Counted from the first letter of the stretch, positions 1 through 9,562 are shown. The stretch is DNA of 42,037 bases from JBJEFI01 sp051873875 (GCA_051873875.1 JBJEFI010000080.1:1-42037); one strand, 5' to 3'. Numbers and translations: made by a program. The notes: generated from the letters alone by a model not told the origin.

Positions 1-26
1 TTCTTAAATCTTATTTTTATAAAAAA

Positions 27-68
27 GACCCACCTTGTTCCCCTTTACTAAGAGGCGTGGTGGGTTTT
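27..68 (-). terminator. Intrinsic terminator after spoVR
   Basis: On the minus strand, CCCACC pairs with GGTGGG across a long loop and a T-rich run (TCTTTTTTAT) follows. It lies directly downstream of the spoVR stop codon. Confidence 0.8.
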
Positions 69-86
69 ATTAATTATAGTTAATTT

Positions 87-1499
87 TTATATATATTTCC
101 GATGTGTCATTTTTCCATCATACGTATACAGTACAGCCTTATTCTCCACAACCGTCTGCATATTCACCGGCCGTCCCCATAATTGATAAACATATGGCAT
201 TACTTTCTCTAAATACTTTACATCTAATTCCATACCTTCATACTCATGCTTTAAATACAATTCTCCACTTTTTAAATAATCTCCATCTACAACCGTTAAA
301 TATGGAAATCCTCCGTTTACTCGGGTATTTACTAATTGATCCCGTACATGCTTCCATTCTTTATCGACTACTTTGTAGTCCTTCCCTTGTTTTTGGAACA
401 AATACATATCCTCGCGTAGTACAAGATCTTTCGTTAAATAGTTCCGCATAAAGGACATATCAGAATCTAATTCACGTACTTCAAACATTTTCTCCCGTCC
501 GCTACCTGGTAACACACCATCCTTCTTCATTTGTTCTGTTGGATTATTGTAGCGTTCTTCAATATCTTCAAAAATACGCAATCCTAAGTAATATGGATTA
601 ATACTTGTTTTCGATGGCTGTATGACACCTGCGTTTAATTTCGCATATTCTATTGCTTCATCACTGTTTAAATCCAATTCCCTCATAATCCGAATGTGCC
701 AATAGCTAGCCCAGCCTTCATTCATGATTTTCGTTTCTAATTGTGGCCAAAAATACAACATTTCTTCTCGCATCATCGTTAATATATCTCGTTGCCATTC
801 TTCTAGCTCCCGACTATATTGCTCAATAAATAATAAAATATCTTTTTCTGGTTGGGGTGGAAATTGTTTTTTTATATTTTTAGTTTTTGTTTTTTCTTCT
901 TTTCGATTTTCTAATTTCCATAAATCATCATAAGGTGTAGGTGGCTTCACATCTTCCATTATCTCTTCATCTTCCATCGTCCATGCTAATTTCGGACGAA
1001 CAAGGGATGGATCAATATGCTCTTGAATTGCTAAGACTGCGTCCAAAAATTCCTCTACTTGTTTTTTCCCGTATTTATGCTCATACGCTTTAATTCGTTC
1101 AGCAGTTGCTGCCATACTTTCAACCATATCTCGCTTTGTATTGGAAAAACGAACATTATTTTTAAAGAAATCACAATGAGCTAAAACGTGAGCCACAATT
1201 AATTTATTTTGGACAAGTGAATTCGTCTCAAGTAAAAAGGCATAACATGGGTCAGAATTAATAACCAATTCATAAATTTTACTTAAACCTAAATCATAAT
1301 GAATTTTCATTTTAAAAAACTGCTTTCCAAAGCTCCAATGAGAAAAACGAGTTGGCATGCCGTAAGCACCAAATGTATAAATAATATCAGCAGGACATAT
1401 TTCATAACGCATTGGATAAAAATCTAAGCCAAATCCTTTGGCAATTTCTGAAATTTGATCAATGGAATACTCTAAGTTCTGATAATCAACAGTTCGCAT
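87..1499 (-). CDS. spoVR: SpoVR family stage V sporulation protein R
   Basis: 470 residues, matching the usual length of the Bacillus SpoVR family (about 468). The N-terminal part has the family's GFGLDFYP and VLAHCDFFKN stretches, and the centre has NEGWASYWH and QPSKTSINPYYLGL. In B. subtilis the gene is expressed in the mother cell and is needed for a normal spore cortex; the biochemical role is unknown. The start is ATG with AGGGAG upstream on the minus strand. It is monocistronic, with its own terminator and a hairpin repeat (1517-1553) just ahead of it. In enterobacteria the SpoVR homologue YcgB is associated with YeaG (PrkA) and YeaH (YhbH), both of which are encoded about 35 kb away in this window. 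Identification is firm. Confidence 0.95.
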   Translation of the reverse strand: MRTVDYQNLEYSIDQISEIAKGFGLDFYPMRYEICPADIIYTFGAYGMPTRFSHWSFGKQFFKMKIHYDLGLSKIYELVINSDPCYAFLLETNSLVQNKLIVAHVLAHCDFFKNNVRFSNTKRDMVESMAATAERIKAYEHKYGKKQVEEFLDAVLAIQEHIDPSLVRPKLAWTMEDEEIMEDVKPPTPYDDLWKLENRKEEKTKTKNIKKQFPPQPEKDILLFIEQYSRELEEWQRDILTMMREEMLYFWPQLETKIMNEGWASYWHIRIMRELDLNSDEAIEYAKLNAGVIQPSKTSINPYYLGLRIFEDIEERYNNPTEQMKKDGVLPGSGREKMFEVRELDSDMSFMRNYLTKDLVLREDMYLFQKQGKDYKVVDKEWKHVRDQLVNTRVNGGFPYLTVVDGDYLKSGELYLKHEYEGMELDVKYLEKVMPYVYQLWGRPVNMQTVVENKAVLYTYDGKMTHRKYI

Positions 1500-1516
1500 A
1501 GGACACTCCCTTTCTA

Positions 1517-1553
1517 AGAAAAACTGTAGGCAGTCTTTTTTGTATCTCGTAGC
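1517..1553. repeat. Copy 1 of a 37-bp hairpin repeat
   Basis: Same length and spacing as 41986-42022. Read on the minus strand, both are GCTACG, 2 nt, AT, 6 nt, then AAGACYGCCTACRGTTTTTCT (Y and R covary). The hairpin has a CCTA loop and a T-rich tail. Here it sits just ahead of the spoVR ribosome binding site. The 1500-1802 stretch otherwise holds only the terminator of the next gene. Confidence 0.6.
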
Positions 1554-1751
1554 GAAGAAAAAAGGTTAACCCATTATCTCCAAAAGAATACTTGTAGGTA
1601 ACATCTCTACCTCGCTAAAGCTTATTTACATAGCTAAAGACGTTTACAATCTCCTTTTCCTTATTACATGTATACTTTCTATTGGATAAAAAAATACATA
1701 TCTCCAATGGAAGCCATCTAACGAAAGAAATCCTTTTATTTTTCCAACAAA

Positions 1752-1780
1752 AAATACCACAGCTTTCGACTGCGGTATTT
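1752..1780 (-). terminator. Intrinsic terminator of the lipoprotein gene
   Basis: AAATACCACAG pairs with CTGCGGTATTT (one mismatch). On the minus strand the hairpin is followed by TTTTTGTTGG. It lies 22 nt beyond the stop of the 1803-2573 gene. Confidence 0.8.
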
Positions 1781-1802
1781 ATAAAATCAGTTATTCTCTG
1801 TT

Positions 1803-2573
1803 TTAATCTTCATCTGCAAAATTAATATGTGCAAATCCCTCTTTTAATTTTGCCTCTAATTTATCAATGTGTCCTTTTACGACACTTGCATCTTTATCTA
1901 TATCTGCCTCTAAATTATTTATTATATCCATTACTTCTTTATGCACTGCTTTTTCTTTATCGCTAACATTCACGTTTAGCTTTTCAATGTCCCACTCTGC
2001 TTTTATTTCATCAATATCTGCTTTTAATTCCATTTTATCTTCTGTTCCTGCAACGTACTCCTTGCCTTCTTCCACTAAATCATATGCATCATAAGCAAAT
2101 TCATCCATCCATACGTTCGCCTTCACATCCAGATCTTCTACATCCGTTTCTGCTCTTACAAATACATCTTTAAATTTTGTTTCCACATCTTTTATTGCTG
2201 TTTCTACACTACTTTTTGTAGCAGCTGTATCATTTACTATTTTTTCTAATTCATTATGTGCAGCAGTTAATTGGTCTAATTCAGATTTTGACGCATATGT
2301 TGCTGCATCCTTACTTGTTAGTTTTTTATGTAATTTCGCTAAATCTCGCTGAATATGTCTTTTCTCCCCTTCTGTAAAGGTGTCATCTTCATATGCCTCA
2401 ATAATATCCTCTTTAATATCCTCAACATCTTCCGCTTGCTCATGTACCCAATGGCTAACTGTATTAGTTGTATTCCCATTCGGGTTAGGGTTTGTATCAT
2501 TATTTTTATTGTTATTACACCCTACTTGAAGCATCAGTATCAACGCAGAACCTATAATAAATATTTTTTTCAT
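1803..2573 (-). CDS. Putative helical lipoprotein, unknown function
   Basis: 256 residues from an ATG preceded by GGAGGAAGG. An upstream in-frame start exists at 2615, but it would put charged residues ahead of the signal sequence, so I reject it. The N terminus (MKKIFIIGSALILMLQVGC) is a lipoprotein signal peptide with lipobox LQVGC at residues 15-19. After an Asn/Pro/Gly-rich linker, the rest is almost wholly charged and helix-prone (many D, E, K, A), probably a helical bundle or coiled coil outside the membrane. I do not recognise the family. It has its own terminator and is transcribed away from the YhdB-like gene, so it is likely a single-gene unit. Confidence 0.75.
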   Translation of the reverse strand: MKKIFIIGSALILMLQVGCNNNKNNDTNPNPNGNTTNTVSHWVHEQAEDVEDIKEDIIEAYEDDTFTEGEKRHIQRDLAKLHKKLTSKDAATYASKSELDQLTAAHNELEKIVNDTAATKSSVETAIKDVETKFKDVFVRAETDVEDLDVKANVWMDEFAYDAYDLVEEGKEYVAGTEDKMELKADIDEIKAEWDIEKLNVNVSDKEKAVHKEVMDIINNLEADIDKDASVVKGHIDKLEAKLKEGFAHINFADED

Positions 2574-2743
2574 ATTTCCTTCCTCCATTCCTTTATTCTT
2601 TTCTAGTTTCGACAAATTTATAATGAATATGCATTTGTGATTCCTTTTTTAAAGAAGGATTTTTAACAAAATATTGCTTGCTTAAAAAGAACTTCTCAGC
2701 CTCACACTAAAGATACTCCGATAAATAAAAAGGAGGAAAAACA

Positions 2744-2992
2744 ATGGAATTAAACAACCAATTTCACTCCATTGACGTAAATAACGATTATGATAAAGCA
2801 TTACTTTACACATATAGCTGTCGTTGGGATCAATTATTAGTACTAATGGTACAAACAGAAGATGAAATCTTCTCTAAAAAAATCGAACATTTTTTACATG
2901 CATTTAAATATGAACGAGACCTCCAAGTAGTAGATGGAAAACTAAATCAATTGCTTCAGTATATCGATCATGCAACAGAGGTACTTCATTAA
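2744..2992 (+). CDS. Small cytosolic protein, YhdB-like
   Basis: 82 residues, start ATG after AAGGAGGAAAAACA. No signal peptide or membrane segment. The sequence DKALLYTYSCRWDQLLVLM followed by KKIEHFLHAF resembles my memory of the B. subtilis YhdB family (about 80 residues, function unknown). In B. subtilis yhdB is also near spoVR, which is weak supporting context. Assignment is from memory, not a search. A terminator follows at 3065. Confidence 0.6.
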   Translation: MELNNQFHSIDVNNDYDKALLYTYSCRWDQLLVLMVQTEDEIFSKKIEHFLHAFKYERDLQVVDGKLNQLLQYIDHATEVLH

Positions 2993-3064
2993 AACCATTA
3001 CCTCTTTCTTACCATAAATTATACTTCAATAACGATATGTTGTACAAAAATTTACTATTAATCG

Positions 3065-3100
3065 AAAGGTACCTAATTAACATTTAAAGGTACCTTTTTG
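3065..3100 (+). terminator. Intrinsic terminator after the YhdB-like gene
   Basis: AAAGGTACC (3065-3073) pairs with GGTACCTTT (3089-3097), followed by TTTG. Each arm contains the palindrome GGTACC. Confidence 0.75.
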
Positions 3101-3166
3101 TATAAAATTCCTCTTCATGTCTACACTAAAAGAATAAACGAACTAACTACGTAAGGCGTGATACAG

Positions 3167-4087
3167 GTGAAGCGTAATTATTTTATCTTTTTATTTATTT
3201 TTGTATTTATTATTAGTGGTTGTACAAAAGAAAATAAAGAACCTCCACATATTCAAAAGCAGGAAACCGCCTTTTCTGGTGTAAAATCAAAAGATGGGAA
3301 AATAAATATTTTAATTGTTGGTATTGATTCTCGTGGAGAAAAATCATCTCGATCTGACTCCATTATGATTGCTCAATACGATCAAAAGCGGCAAACGGTT
3401 CAAGTTGCCAGTATTATGAGAGATTCATTCGTCTTTATTCCTACTTATAAACATGGCTATCACAAAATTAATACTGCTTATTTTTTAGGTGGACCTGAAT
3501 TGCTGCGAAAAACAATTAAAGAGAACTTTCACATTGATGTAGAACATTATATGGCAATTGATTTTGATGCTTTCATCAAAATTGTTGATTTGATTGCACC
3601 GGAAGGTATTGAAGTAGATATAAAGCAAAATATTATTGAAGATATGGGATTAAATTTGCAACCTGGTATCCAACGCCTTCATGGAAAAGAGCTATTAGCA
3701 TATGCACGATTCCGCCATGATAACGAAAGTGACTTTGGACGTGTTCGACGTCAACAAGAGATCTTAAATGCTTTAAAGGATGAATTTACATCTCAAACAA
3801 ACCATATAAACGGTATTTTACAATTAACAAAAACAGGCCAAGAATTACTAAAATACGTAGATACAGATATGAATATAGGTACGATTTTATCTTTATCTGG
3901 AGATGTACTCCTTAATCAAGTTAAATCGATTCATACGATTCGTATTCCCATTAAAAACAGCTTTGAAGATAAGACATATGATTATGCAGGACGAGTATTA
4001 GATTTAGATATTAACAAAAATCGAGATGCGTTAAAACAATTTTTTGATGGTGGAAGCGAAACGAAAATTGAAGAGCGAAATAATTAA
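3167..4087 (+). CDS. LytR-CpsA-Psr (LCP) family protein with a lipoprotein signal
   Basis: 306 residues from GTG at 3167. AAGGCGTGAT ends 4 nt upstream of this GTG and matches the anti-SD core, whereas the alternative GTG at 3158 lies inside that sequence. The LCP catalytic domain starts near residue 50: ILIVGIDSRG, then RSDSIM, SIMRDSFV and HKINTAYFLGG carry the conserved Asp/Arg residues that bind polyprenyl phosphate. A later LLAYARFRHD and DFGRVRRQQ are also typical. LCP enzymes transfer teichoic acids or other glycopolymers from lipid carriers to peptidoglycan outside the membrane. Most family members keep an N-terminal transmembrane anchor. This one instead has FIISGC (Cys19), a plausible lipobox, suggesting lipid anchoring. 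It shares a terminator with convergent pgcA. Confidence 0.9.
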   Translation: MKRNYFIFLFIFVFIISGCTKENKEPPHIQKQETAFSGVKSKDGKINILIVGIDSRGEKSSRSDSIMIAQYDQKRQTVQVASIMRDSFVFIPTYKHGYHKINTAYFLGGPELLRKTIKENFHIDVEHYMAIDFDAFIKIVDLIAPEGIEVDIKQNIIEDMGLNLQPGIQRLHGKELLAYARFRHDNESDFGRVRRQQEILNALKDEFTSQTNHINGILQLTKTGQELLKYVDTDMNIGTILSLSGDVLLNQVKSIHTIRIPIKNSFEDKTYDYAGRVLDLDINKNRDALKQFFDGGSETKIEERNN

Positions 4088-4088
4088 A

Positions 4089-4118
4089 AGAACCACATGA
4101 TTTCATGTGGTTCTTTCT
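4089..4118. terminator. Bidirectional terminator between LCP gene and pgcA
   Basis: Perfect 12-bp stem, AGAACCACATGA with TCATGTGGTTCT and a 2-nt loop. T-rich on both strands; it serves two convergent genes. Confidence 0.85.
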
Positions 4119-4119
4119 T

Positions 4120-5859
4120 TTAGTTCATTAATTTTTCAATGTTTTCCATAAAGGATTTTTTTAATGACTCTAATTTATTGTGACTATCTTCTAATGAGTT
4201 GCCTTTAATTCCAAAATAGAACTTTACTTTTGGTTCTGTACCTGATGGACGTAAGCATACCCATGAAGCATCATCTAAAATATATTTAATAACGTTCGAT
4301 TTTGGTAAATGAATTTCTTCTGTTTCTGAAGTTGCAACCTTTGTGCTGACAGACGTTTTATAATCTTCTGCTACAACTACTGCATGACCACCAATTTCTT
4401 TCGGTGCATCACTACGATACGCTGCTAAAATTTCATTGATTTTTTCTGATCCATCTTTTCCTTTTAACGTTAAGGCTACTTGTCCCTCTAAATAATAGCC
4501 ATATTTCTCATATAATTCGATTAAACCTTGGTATAATGTCATGCCACGTTTTTTATAATAAGCTGCCATTTCTACTGCTAATAAAGTTGCTTGAATGGCA
4601 TCTTTATCACGAGCAAAATCACCAATTAAATAACCGTATGATTCTTCATATCCAAATAGGTATTTGTATTCGCCACTTTGCTCCCACTCACGGATTTTTT
4701 CACCGATAAATTTGAAGCCAGTTAATGTATTTGCTGTTGGAATACCATATGATTCTGCAATTGCTGCCCCAAATTCGGATGTAACAATTGTTTTACATAA
4801 AATACCGTTTGCCGGTAATACACCTTGTTCCTTTTTAGAAGAAAGAATGTAGTTTAATAACAGTGCTCCAGTTTGGTTTCCTGTTAAAATAACATATTCA
4901 CCTTCGTTATTACGTGTTGCCACTCCTAAACGGTCCGCATCAGGGTCCGTTGCAATTAATACATCAGCATCAATTTCATTCCCTAATTTCATCGCATATT
5001 CAAATGCACTATGTTCTTCTGGATTTGGTGATTTCACAGTTGAGAAATCTGGATCAGCAATTGCTTGTTCCTTTACAACATGAACATTATGATAACCAAA
5101 TGCTTTTAAACCATTTTGAACAGGCTTTAATGCTGTACCATGTAAAGGTGTAAAGACGATTTTTAAGTCATCCCCTACTTCAGCAGCTAATTCTGGATGA
5201 ACAGAAATTGTTTTTAATGCCTCTGTGTATGCTTCATCAATTTCTGCACCAATCATTTTAATTAAACCTTTTTCTTTTAAAACTTCTTCTGATTCAACAG
5301 CGATTTCTAATTCATTTTCTACCGCATTTACATGGGCAATTACTTTGTCTGCATCTTCAAGGTTTAATTGAGCACCATCTTCTCCATATGCTTTATATCC
5401 ATTATATTCAGGTGGATTATGACTAGCTGTAATCACGATACCACCAAATGCATTTAAATGACGAACCGCAAATGATAATTCTGGCGTTGGGCGTAATTCT
5501 TCAAATACATAGGTCATAATACCATGAGATGCTAATGTTTTCGCTGACTCCATTGCAAAGAATGGTGATTTATGACGAGAATCATAAGCAATGACAACGC
5601 CACGTTTTTTCGCTTCTTCGCCAAAACCTTCAATATATCGAGCAAAGCCTTCATTTGCTTTGCGAATTGTATAAACGTTCATTCGATTAGTACCTGGGCC
5701 AATTTCCCCTCGCATGCCTCCTGTACCAAACTCTAAATTTTTATAAAAGCAATCTTCTAATAATGCCTCGTTTGCTTCGTTTTCTAATAAAATTGCACGT
5801 AACTCTTTATCTAAGTTTGTTGCATTTATCCACTTTTGGTGTGTTTCTCTCCATTGCAT
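4120..5859 (-). CDS. pgcA: Alpha-phosphoglucomutase
   Basis: 579 residues from ATG at 5859, preceded by AGAGGATG; B. subtilis PgcA is about 581. An in-frame upstream ATG at 5910 is rejected because it lacks a ribosome binding site and adds 17 unrelated residues. The enzyme interconverts glucose 1-phosphate and glucose 6-phosphate in the cytosol, feeding UDP-glucose for glycolipid and teichoic acid decoration. Visible motifs: phosphoserine loop TASHNPP (Ser146), metal-binding DPDADR near residue 305, sugar-binding GYEESYGY, and the phosphate-binding RPSGTEPK near the C terminus. All four signature loops of the alpha-phosphohexomutase fold are intact. Monocistronic. Confidence 0.95.
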   Translation of the reverse strand: MQWRETHQKWINATNLDKELRAILLENEANEALLEDCFYKNLEFGTGGMRGEIGPGTNRMNVYTIRKANEGFARYIEGFGEEAKKRGVVIAYDSRHKSPFFAMESAKTLASHGIMTYVFEELRPTPELSFAVRHLNAFGGIVITASHNPPEYNGYKAYGEDGAQLNLEDADKVIAHVNAVENELEIAVESEEVLKEKGLIKMIGAEIDEAYTEALKTISVHPELAAEVGDDLKIVFTPLHGTALKPVQNGLKAFGYHNVHVVKEQAIADPDFSTVKSPNPEEHSAFEYAMKLGNEIDADVLIATDPDADRLGVATRNNEGEYVILTGNQTGALLLNYILSSKKEQGVLPANGILCKTIVTSEFGAAIAESYGIPTANTLTGFKFIGEKIREWEQSGEYKYLFGYEESYGYLIGDFARDKDAIQATLLAVEMAAYYKKRGMTLYQGLIELYEKYGYYLEGQVALTLKGKDGSEKINEILAAYRSDAPKEIGGHAVVVAEDYKTSVSTKVATSETEEIHLPKSNVIKYILDDASWVCLRPSGTEPKVKFYFGIKGNSLEDSHNKLESLKKSFMENIEKLMN

Positions 5860-6169
5860 GTTGCTACATCCTCTCTGTGTATAATTTTCTCCTTGATATA
5901 TAAACCGCATTCATTTTGCAGTCCTATCGTCTATGTTACCTGTTCTTTTGCTTCTTGTATATAGGAATACTATCCTTTTTATGTATAAATAGAAATAGAT
6001 TTGATATAATACCACTATTTTACTTAAAATTTCGTTTCCATACTGTTTTTAACATATATTTCATATATTTTTATATTTTTTTAATTCCTATTTTTGTCAT
6101 TTTATATTACATTTAATTTAGGTAATTATATTAAAAAAACATTTTCTATTATACAATAAGGAGTAGCGA
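5860..6169. other. Intergenic region between divergent pgcA and lipoprotein gene
   Basis: About 310 bp, very AT-rich. It must hold the promoters of pgcA (minus) and of the lipoprotein-kinase operon (plus, with AAGGAG at about 6158). I see no clear consensus promoter, RNA structure or small gene in it. Confidence 0.5.
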
Positions 6170-7444
6170 ATGAAGTATGTATTATATCCTTTATTTCTAG
6201 CTGGAATATTATTTTTACAAGGTTGTAGTTATATTCCTCAACCAATAAACACTATTAAAAAGCCAAATCTTACAATAGAACAAAAAAAGACTTTAGACGA
6301 TATAAAAGAAGAATTACCTTCAGGTGCTGAGATAATTCAAGTAAGTACTGAAAACTCTTCTCAAAAGTTTCACTACCAAGATTTAGATAAAGATAATCAA
6401 GAGGAATTAATTGTCTTTTATACTGAAAAAAACAAACCTTCAGAGGTTAAAATGGCTATTTTAGAAGAAAAAAAAACAACCTATCATTTAAAACAAGAAC
6501 TTAAGTTACCAGACCAATCGATAAAAAGAGTAGATTTTACTGATTTAGATAAGGATGGTACAAAAGAAATATTACTACATTTTTCTTACACGCCTATAAA
6601 AGCAGAAGAAAAGAATTTATTTATTTATAGTGCAGATAAACAAGGATTTTATCAAAGAATGAATATAAAAACATACTACGATGCAAGCATTATTCCTTAT
6701 AACGATTCCTACGTTCTTTTATTTGTCTCAAAAAAGGAAAATGAAACACTTATTACGCTTTCTACCTATGAAGACAAAAAAATAAAAGATTGTTATCAAC
6801 TTACCTTACCATTTCATATTTTTGAAATAAGAAATATGAAATATGGGAACATTTCAAAACAAGAAGTCGGTTTAACGATTGACTTTATTGCAGAAGAAGA
6901 ACAACTAAAAATAATGATGCTTCAAATAGAAGACTATACGCTAAAACAAATTCAAAAACCCCTTATCTCTGAAGCCACTTTTTTAGGTAATAGTGCAGAT
7001 TATAATGGTGATTCCATCATTGACATACCTGTTAGTGAAACGGTATATACATATGATGGCCATTATATTGGCATTACTTATTTTTACAATTGGGATGGGA
7101 ATAACGATTTTAAATTAAGCTGGTCTAGTTATGTCAATACAACAATAGGGTACACGATTATAATTCCTAACATATATGAAAAAACAATTAAAATAACAGA
7201 AACTGAAAACATAATAACAGCTATAAATAAAGAGACTGGAAATGAATTATTTACAATTTTTAAAGTAAACAACGAAAATATGGTGAAGGAATTAGCCATA
7301 CATTCAAAAACACAACCCCAACTAATAAAGATCGATAAAGACTATCATATATTAGGTAAGAAAAAAGATAACGTATATGTAGTACAAAAAAAAGATGGCT
7401 TTTTTGAAAAAGGGTTCCAATTTATTCCATATTTACAATTTTAG
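6170..7444 (+). CDS. Lipoprotein with FG-GAP/VCBS-like calcium loops
   Basis: 424 residues, start ATG after AAGGAGTAGCGA. Signal peptide MKYVLYPLFLAGILFLQGC ends in lipobox LQGC (Cys19). At least three Asp-rich loops of the FG-GAP/VCBS type recur: DLDKDNQEEL near 75, DLDKDGTKEI near 125 and DYNGDSIIDI near 285. Such loops bind Ca2+ in beta-propeller blades, so a lipid-anchored propeller on the outer face of the membrane is likely. It is the first gene of a three-gene operon: the response regulator starts 15 nt downstream and the histidine kinase overlaps that. I infer an accessory sensor or a target of that system; no specific function is known to me. Confidence 0.85.
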   Translation: MKYVLYPLFLAGILFLQGCSYIPQPINTIKKPNLTIEQKKTLDDIKEELPSGAEIIQVSTENSSQKFHYQDLDKDNQEELIVFYTEKNKPSEVKMAILEEKKTTYHLKQELKLPDQSIKRVDFTDLDKDGTKEILLHFSYTPIKAEEKNLFIYSADKQGFYQRMNIKTYYDASIIPYNDSYVLLFVSKKENETLITLSTYEDKKIKDCYQLTLPFHIFEIRNMKYGNISKQEVGLTIDFIAEEEQLKIMMLQIEDYTLKQIQKPLISEATFLGNSADYNGDSIIDIPVSETVYTYDGHYIGITYFYNWDGNNDFKLSWSSYVNTTIGYTIIIPNIYEKTIKITETENIITAINKETGNELFTIFKVNNENMVKELAIHSKTQPQLIKIDKDYHILGKKKDNVYVVQKKDGFFEKGFQFIPYLQF

Positions 7445-7459
7445 TAATTGAGGTGCACA

Positions 7460-8176
7460 ATGAGTAAAATATTGTTAATTGAAGATGAAGAAAGTATTAG
7501 AGGCTTTATTAAATTAAGCCTCAATCGCTTTGGATTTGAAACATATGAAGCAGCTTCTGGTGAAGAAGGTTTACTCCAATATGCTAATATAAAAGATGTC
7601 GAAATCATTTTATTAGACATTATGCTTCCTGGAATCGATGGATTTGAAGTTTGCAAACGAATTCGTGAACAAAATGAACATGTTGGGATTATTATGTTAA
7701 CAGCCCGTTCTCAAGAAGTAGATCGTATTAACGGCTTAGCGCTAGGAGCAGATGACTATATCAATAAACCATTTAGTCCTTCAGAATTAATTGCACGTAT
7801 TTATTCCCTTCTTCGTCGTGTTCACGCCATTACAAAAAAAGATGAAAAAGCAAATGCAAATAAAGATACAATCATTGTCGATTCTATTTTTACGTTAAAT
7901 ATGGCCCATCGTCAGTTATTGAAACGAAATAAACCAATTGAATTAACACCTACAGAGTACTCGATTACAGAAATATTAATAAAAAATAAAAACAAACCTA
8001 TTAGTCGAAATGATTTATTAGATGAAGTATGGGGAATGGATTACTCTGGCGATACAAAAATTGTCGATGTAAACATTCGTCGCCTTCGTCAAAAAATTGA
8101 AGAAGATCCTTCTCAACCGACTTATATTACAACTGCTTGGGGATTTGGTTATCAATGGTCAGAAAACATGGAATGA
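7460..8176 (+). CDS. OmpR/PhoP-type response regulator
   Basis: 238 residues. Start is ATG at 7460 after GAGGTG; the in-frame TTG at 7448 overlaps the likely ribosome binding site. Receiver domain (about 1-120): acidic pocket EDEE, phosphoacceptor Asp in LLDIMLPGIDG, conserved Thr in MLTAR and Lys in INKPFSP. C-terminal winged helix (about 140-235) has LTPTEYSI, DVNIRRLRQKIE and the terminal WGFGYQW of the OmpR DNA-binding fold. It is the partner of the kinase whose start codon overlaps its stop (ATGA). Target genes cannot be read from the sequence; the co-transcribed lipoprotein is an obvious candidate. Confidence 0.93.
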   Translation: MSKILLIEDEESIRGFIKLSLNRFGFETYEAASGEEGLLQYANIKDVEIILLDIMLPGIDGFEVCKRIREQNEHVGIIMLTARSQEVDRINGLALGADDYINKPFSPSELIARIYSLLRRVHAITKKDEKANANKDTIIVDSIFTLNMAHRQLLKRNKPIELTPTEYSITEILIKNKNKPISRNDLLDEVWGMDYSGDTKIVDVNIRRLRQKIEEDPSQPTYITTAWGFGYQWSENME

Positions 8177-9558
8177 AAAGTCTACGTAATAAAATTATTC
8201 TTCAATATGTACTTGTTATCTTTATTACACTTGTCCTCCTACAAGGAGCAGTTTTGGTATTCATTAACGGGTATTACTACAATGGTCTTGAAAAGTCAAT
8301 TGCAACTCACATTAGAGTTTCAACTAACTTTTTAGAACGTTATTTTACATATAACTATTTTACAATGAATAACATACACAGTTTTATTCTTGAAAATTTT
8401 CATTATGAGCCAGCGGAACTCCAAATATTAGATAGAGAGTGCAGAGTTACAGCAAGTACATCTGGTTTTGATCAAAACAAAGTAATAAAAACACCCGAGG
8501 TAAAAAGAACCATTCAAAGTGGAAAGTTAGAAAAATGGAAAGGCAGAGATGAAGAAACAAATGAAAAAATAATGGCAATGTCTTTTCCAATACAATTACA
8601 TAGTAAACAAAACATTATTATTCGCTATGTCATATCAACAGAAAAAATAGAGAACACTTTACAAAATATCTTCTTCCGTAATCTTGCCGTTACTGCTAGC
8701 ATCCTGATTATTGTTTTAGGAATTAGTATAGCTTTTACCCGTTCGCTCTTAACGCCAATTAAAGAGATTATTGATGCTTCTCACAAAATAGCACAAGGGA
8801 ATTTTAATTTTAAATTAAAGGAAAACTATGATGGGGAAATGGGTGAATTAGCTAGTACTGTAAATTATATGGCAAAGGAAATTCAAAAAACAGAAAAAAT
8901 GCAACATGCATTTATTGCCTCTGTTTCTCATGAATTACGAACACCACTTACTAGTATTAAAGGCTGGAGTGAAACAATGCTAATCGGCGATGAGATGAAT
9001 GACGAAGAAGCGAAGCTTGCTTTTAAAATTATTTCCCAAGAATCAGATCGATTAATTGGCTTAGTAGAGGAACTTTTGGATTTTTCTCGTTTACAAGCAA
9101 ATCAAATTGTCTTACACAAAACAGAAATTTCTTTAGGCAATACAATTCAGGCTGTCGTATCTCAATTAAAAGCAAAAGCAGCTAAAAGACAAATTACCCT
9201 AAAAACAAATATCCAAGCAAACCCAATCATTAGTGTCGATGAAAATCGAATAAAACAAGTACTAATCAATCTTGTCCATAACGCTATGAAATATTCTCCT
9301 CCTAATTCTACTGTAACTGTTTATACAGCAGAAAACGATGAACAATTTCTTATTACTGTTGAAGACAAAGGGATTGGAATTAAATCAACAAATTTAGAGA
9401 AAGTGCGAGATCTTTTTTATCAAGAAGATACAAAAAAAGAAGGCATGGGGATTGGATTATCGATTACTGAACAGATTGTTAACCTTCATCAAGGGAAATT
9501 ACTGATTGATAGCGAACTTGGAAAAGGAACAACAATTACGATTGTATTACCGAAATAA
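8173..9558 (+). CDS. HAMP-domain sensor histidine kinase
   Basis: 461 residues from an ATG that overlaps the regulator's stop (ATGA), implying translational coupling; the local SD is weak. Two membrane helices (about 8-30 and 170-192) flank an extracytoplasmic sensor domain of about 140 residues, which I cannot assign to a family. Next come a HAMP domain (TRSLLTPIKEI), the H-box ASVSHELRTPLTSIKGW, N-box NLVHNAMKYSP, and ATP lid DKGIGI and GMGIGLSI. All catalytic boxes are intact. Orthodox membrane kinase, partner of the preceding regulator. No terminator is obvious right after it; a hairpin leads into the next gene. Confidence 0.93.
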   Translation: MKSLRNKIILQYVLVIFITLVLLQGAVLVFINGYYYNGLEKSIATHIRVSTNFLERYFTYNYFTMNNIHSFILENFHYEPAELQILDRECRVTASTSGFDQNKVIKTPEVKRTIQSGKLEKWKGRDEETNEKIMAMSFPIQLHSKQNIIIRYVISTEKIENTLQNIFFRNLAVTASILIIVLGISIAFTRSLLTPIKEIIDASHKIAQGNFNFKLKENYDGEMGELASTVNYMAKEIQKTEKMQHAFIASVSHELRTPLTSIKGWSETMLIGDEMNDEEAKLAFKIISQESDRLIGLVEELLDFSRLQANQIVLHKTEISLGNTIQAVVSQLKAKAAKRQITLKTNIQANPIISVDENRIKQVLINLVHNAMKYSPPNSTVTVYTAENDEQFLITVEDKGIGIKSTNLEKVRDLFYQEDTKKEGMGIGLSITEQIVNLHQGKLLIDSELGKGTTITIVLPK

Positions 9559-9562
9559 ATTT

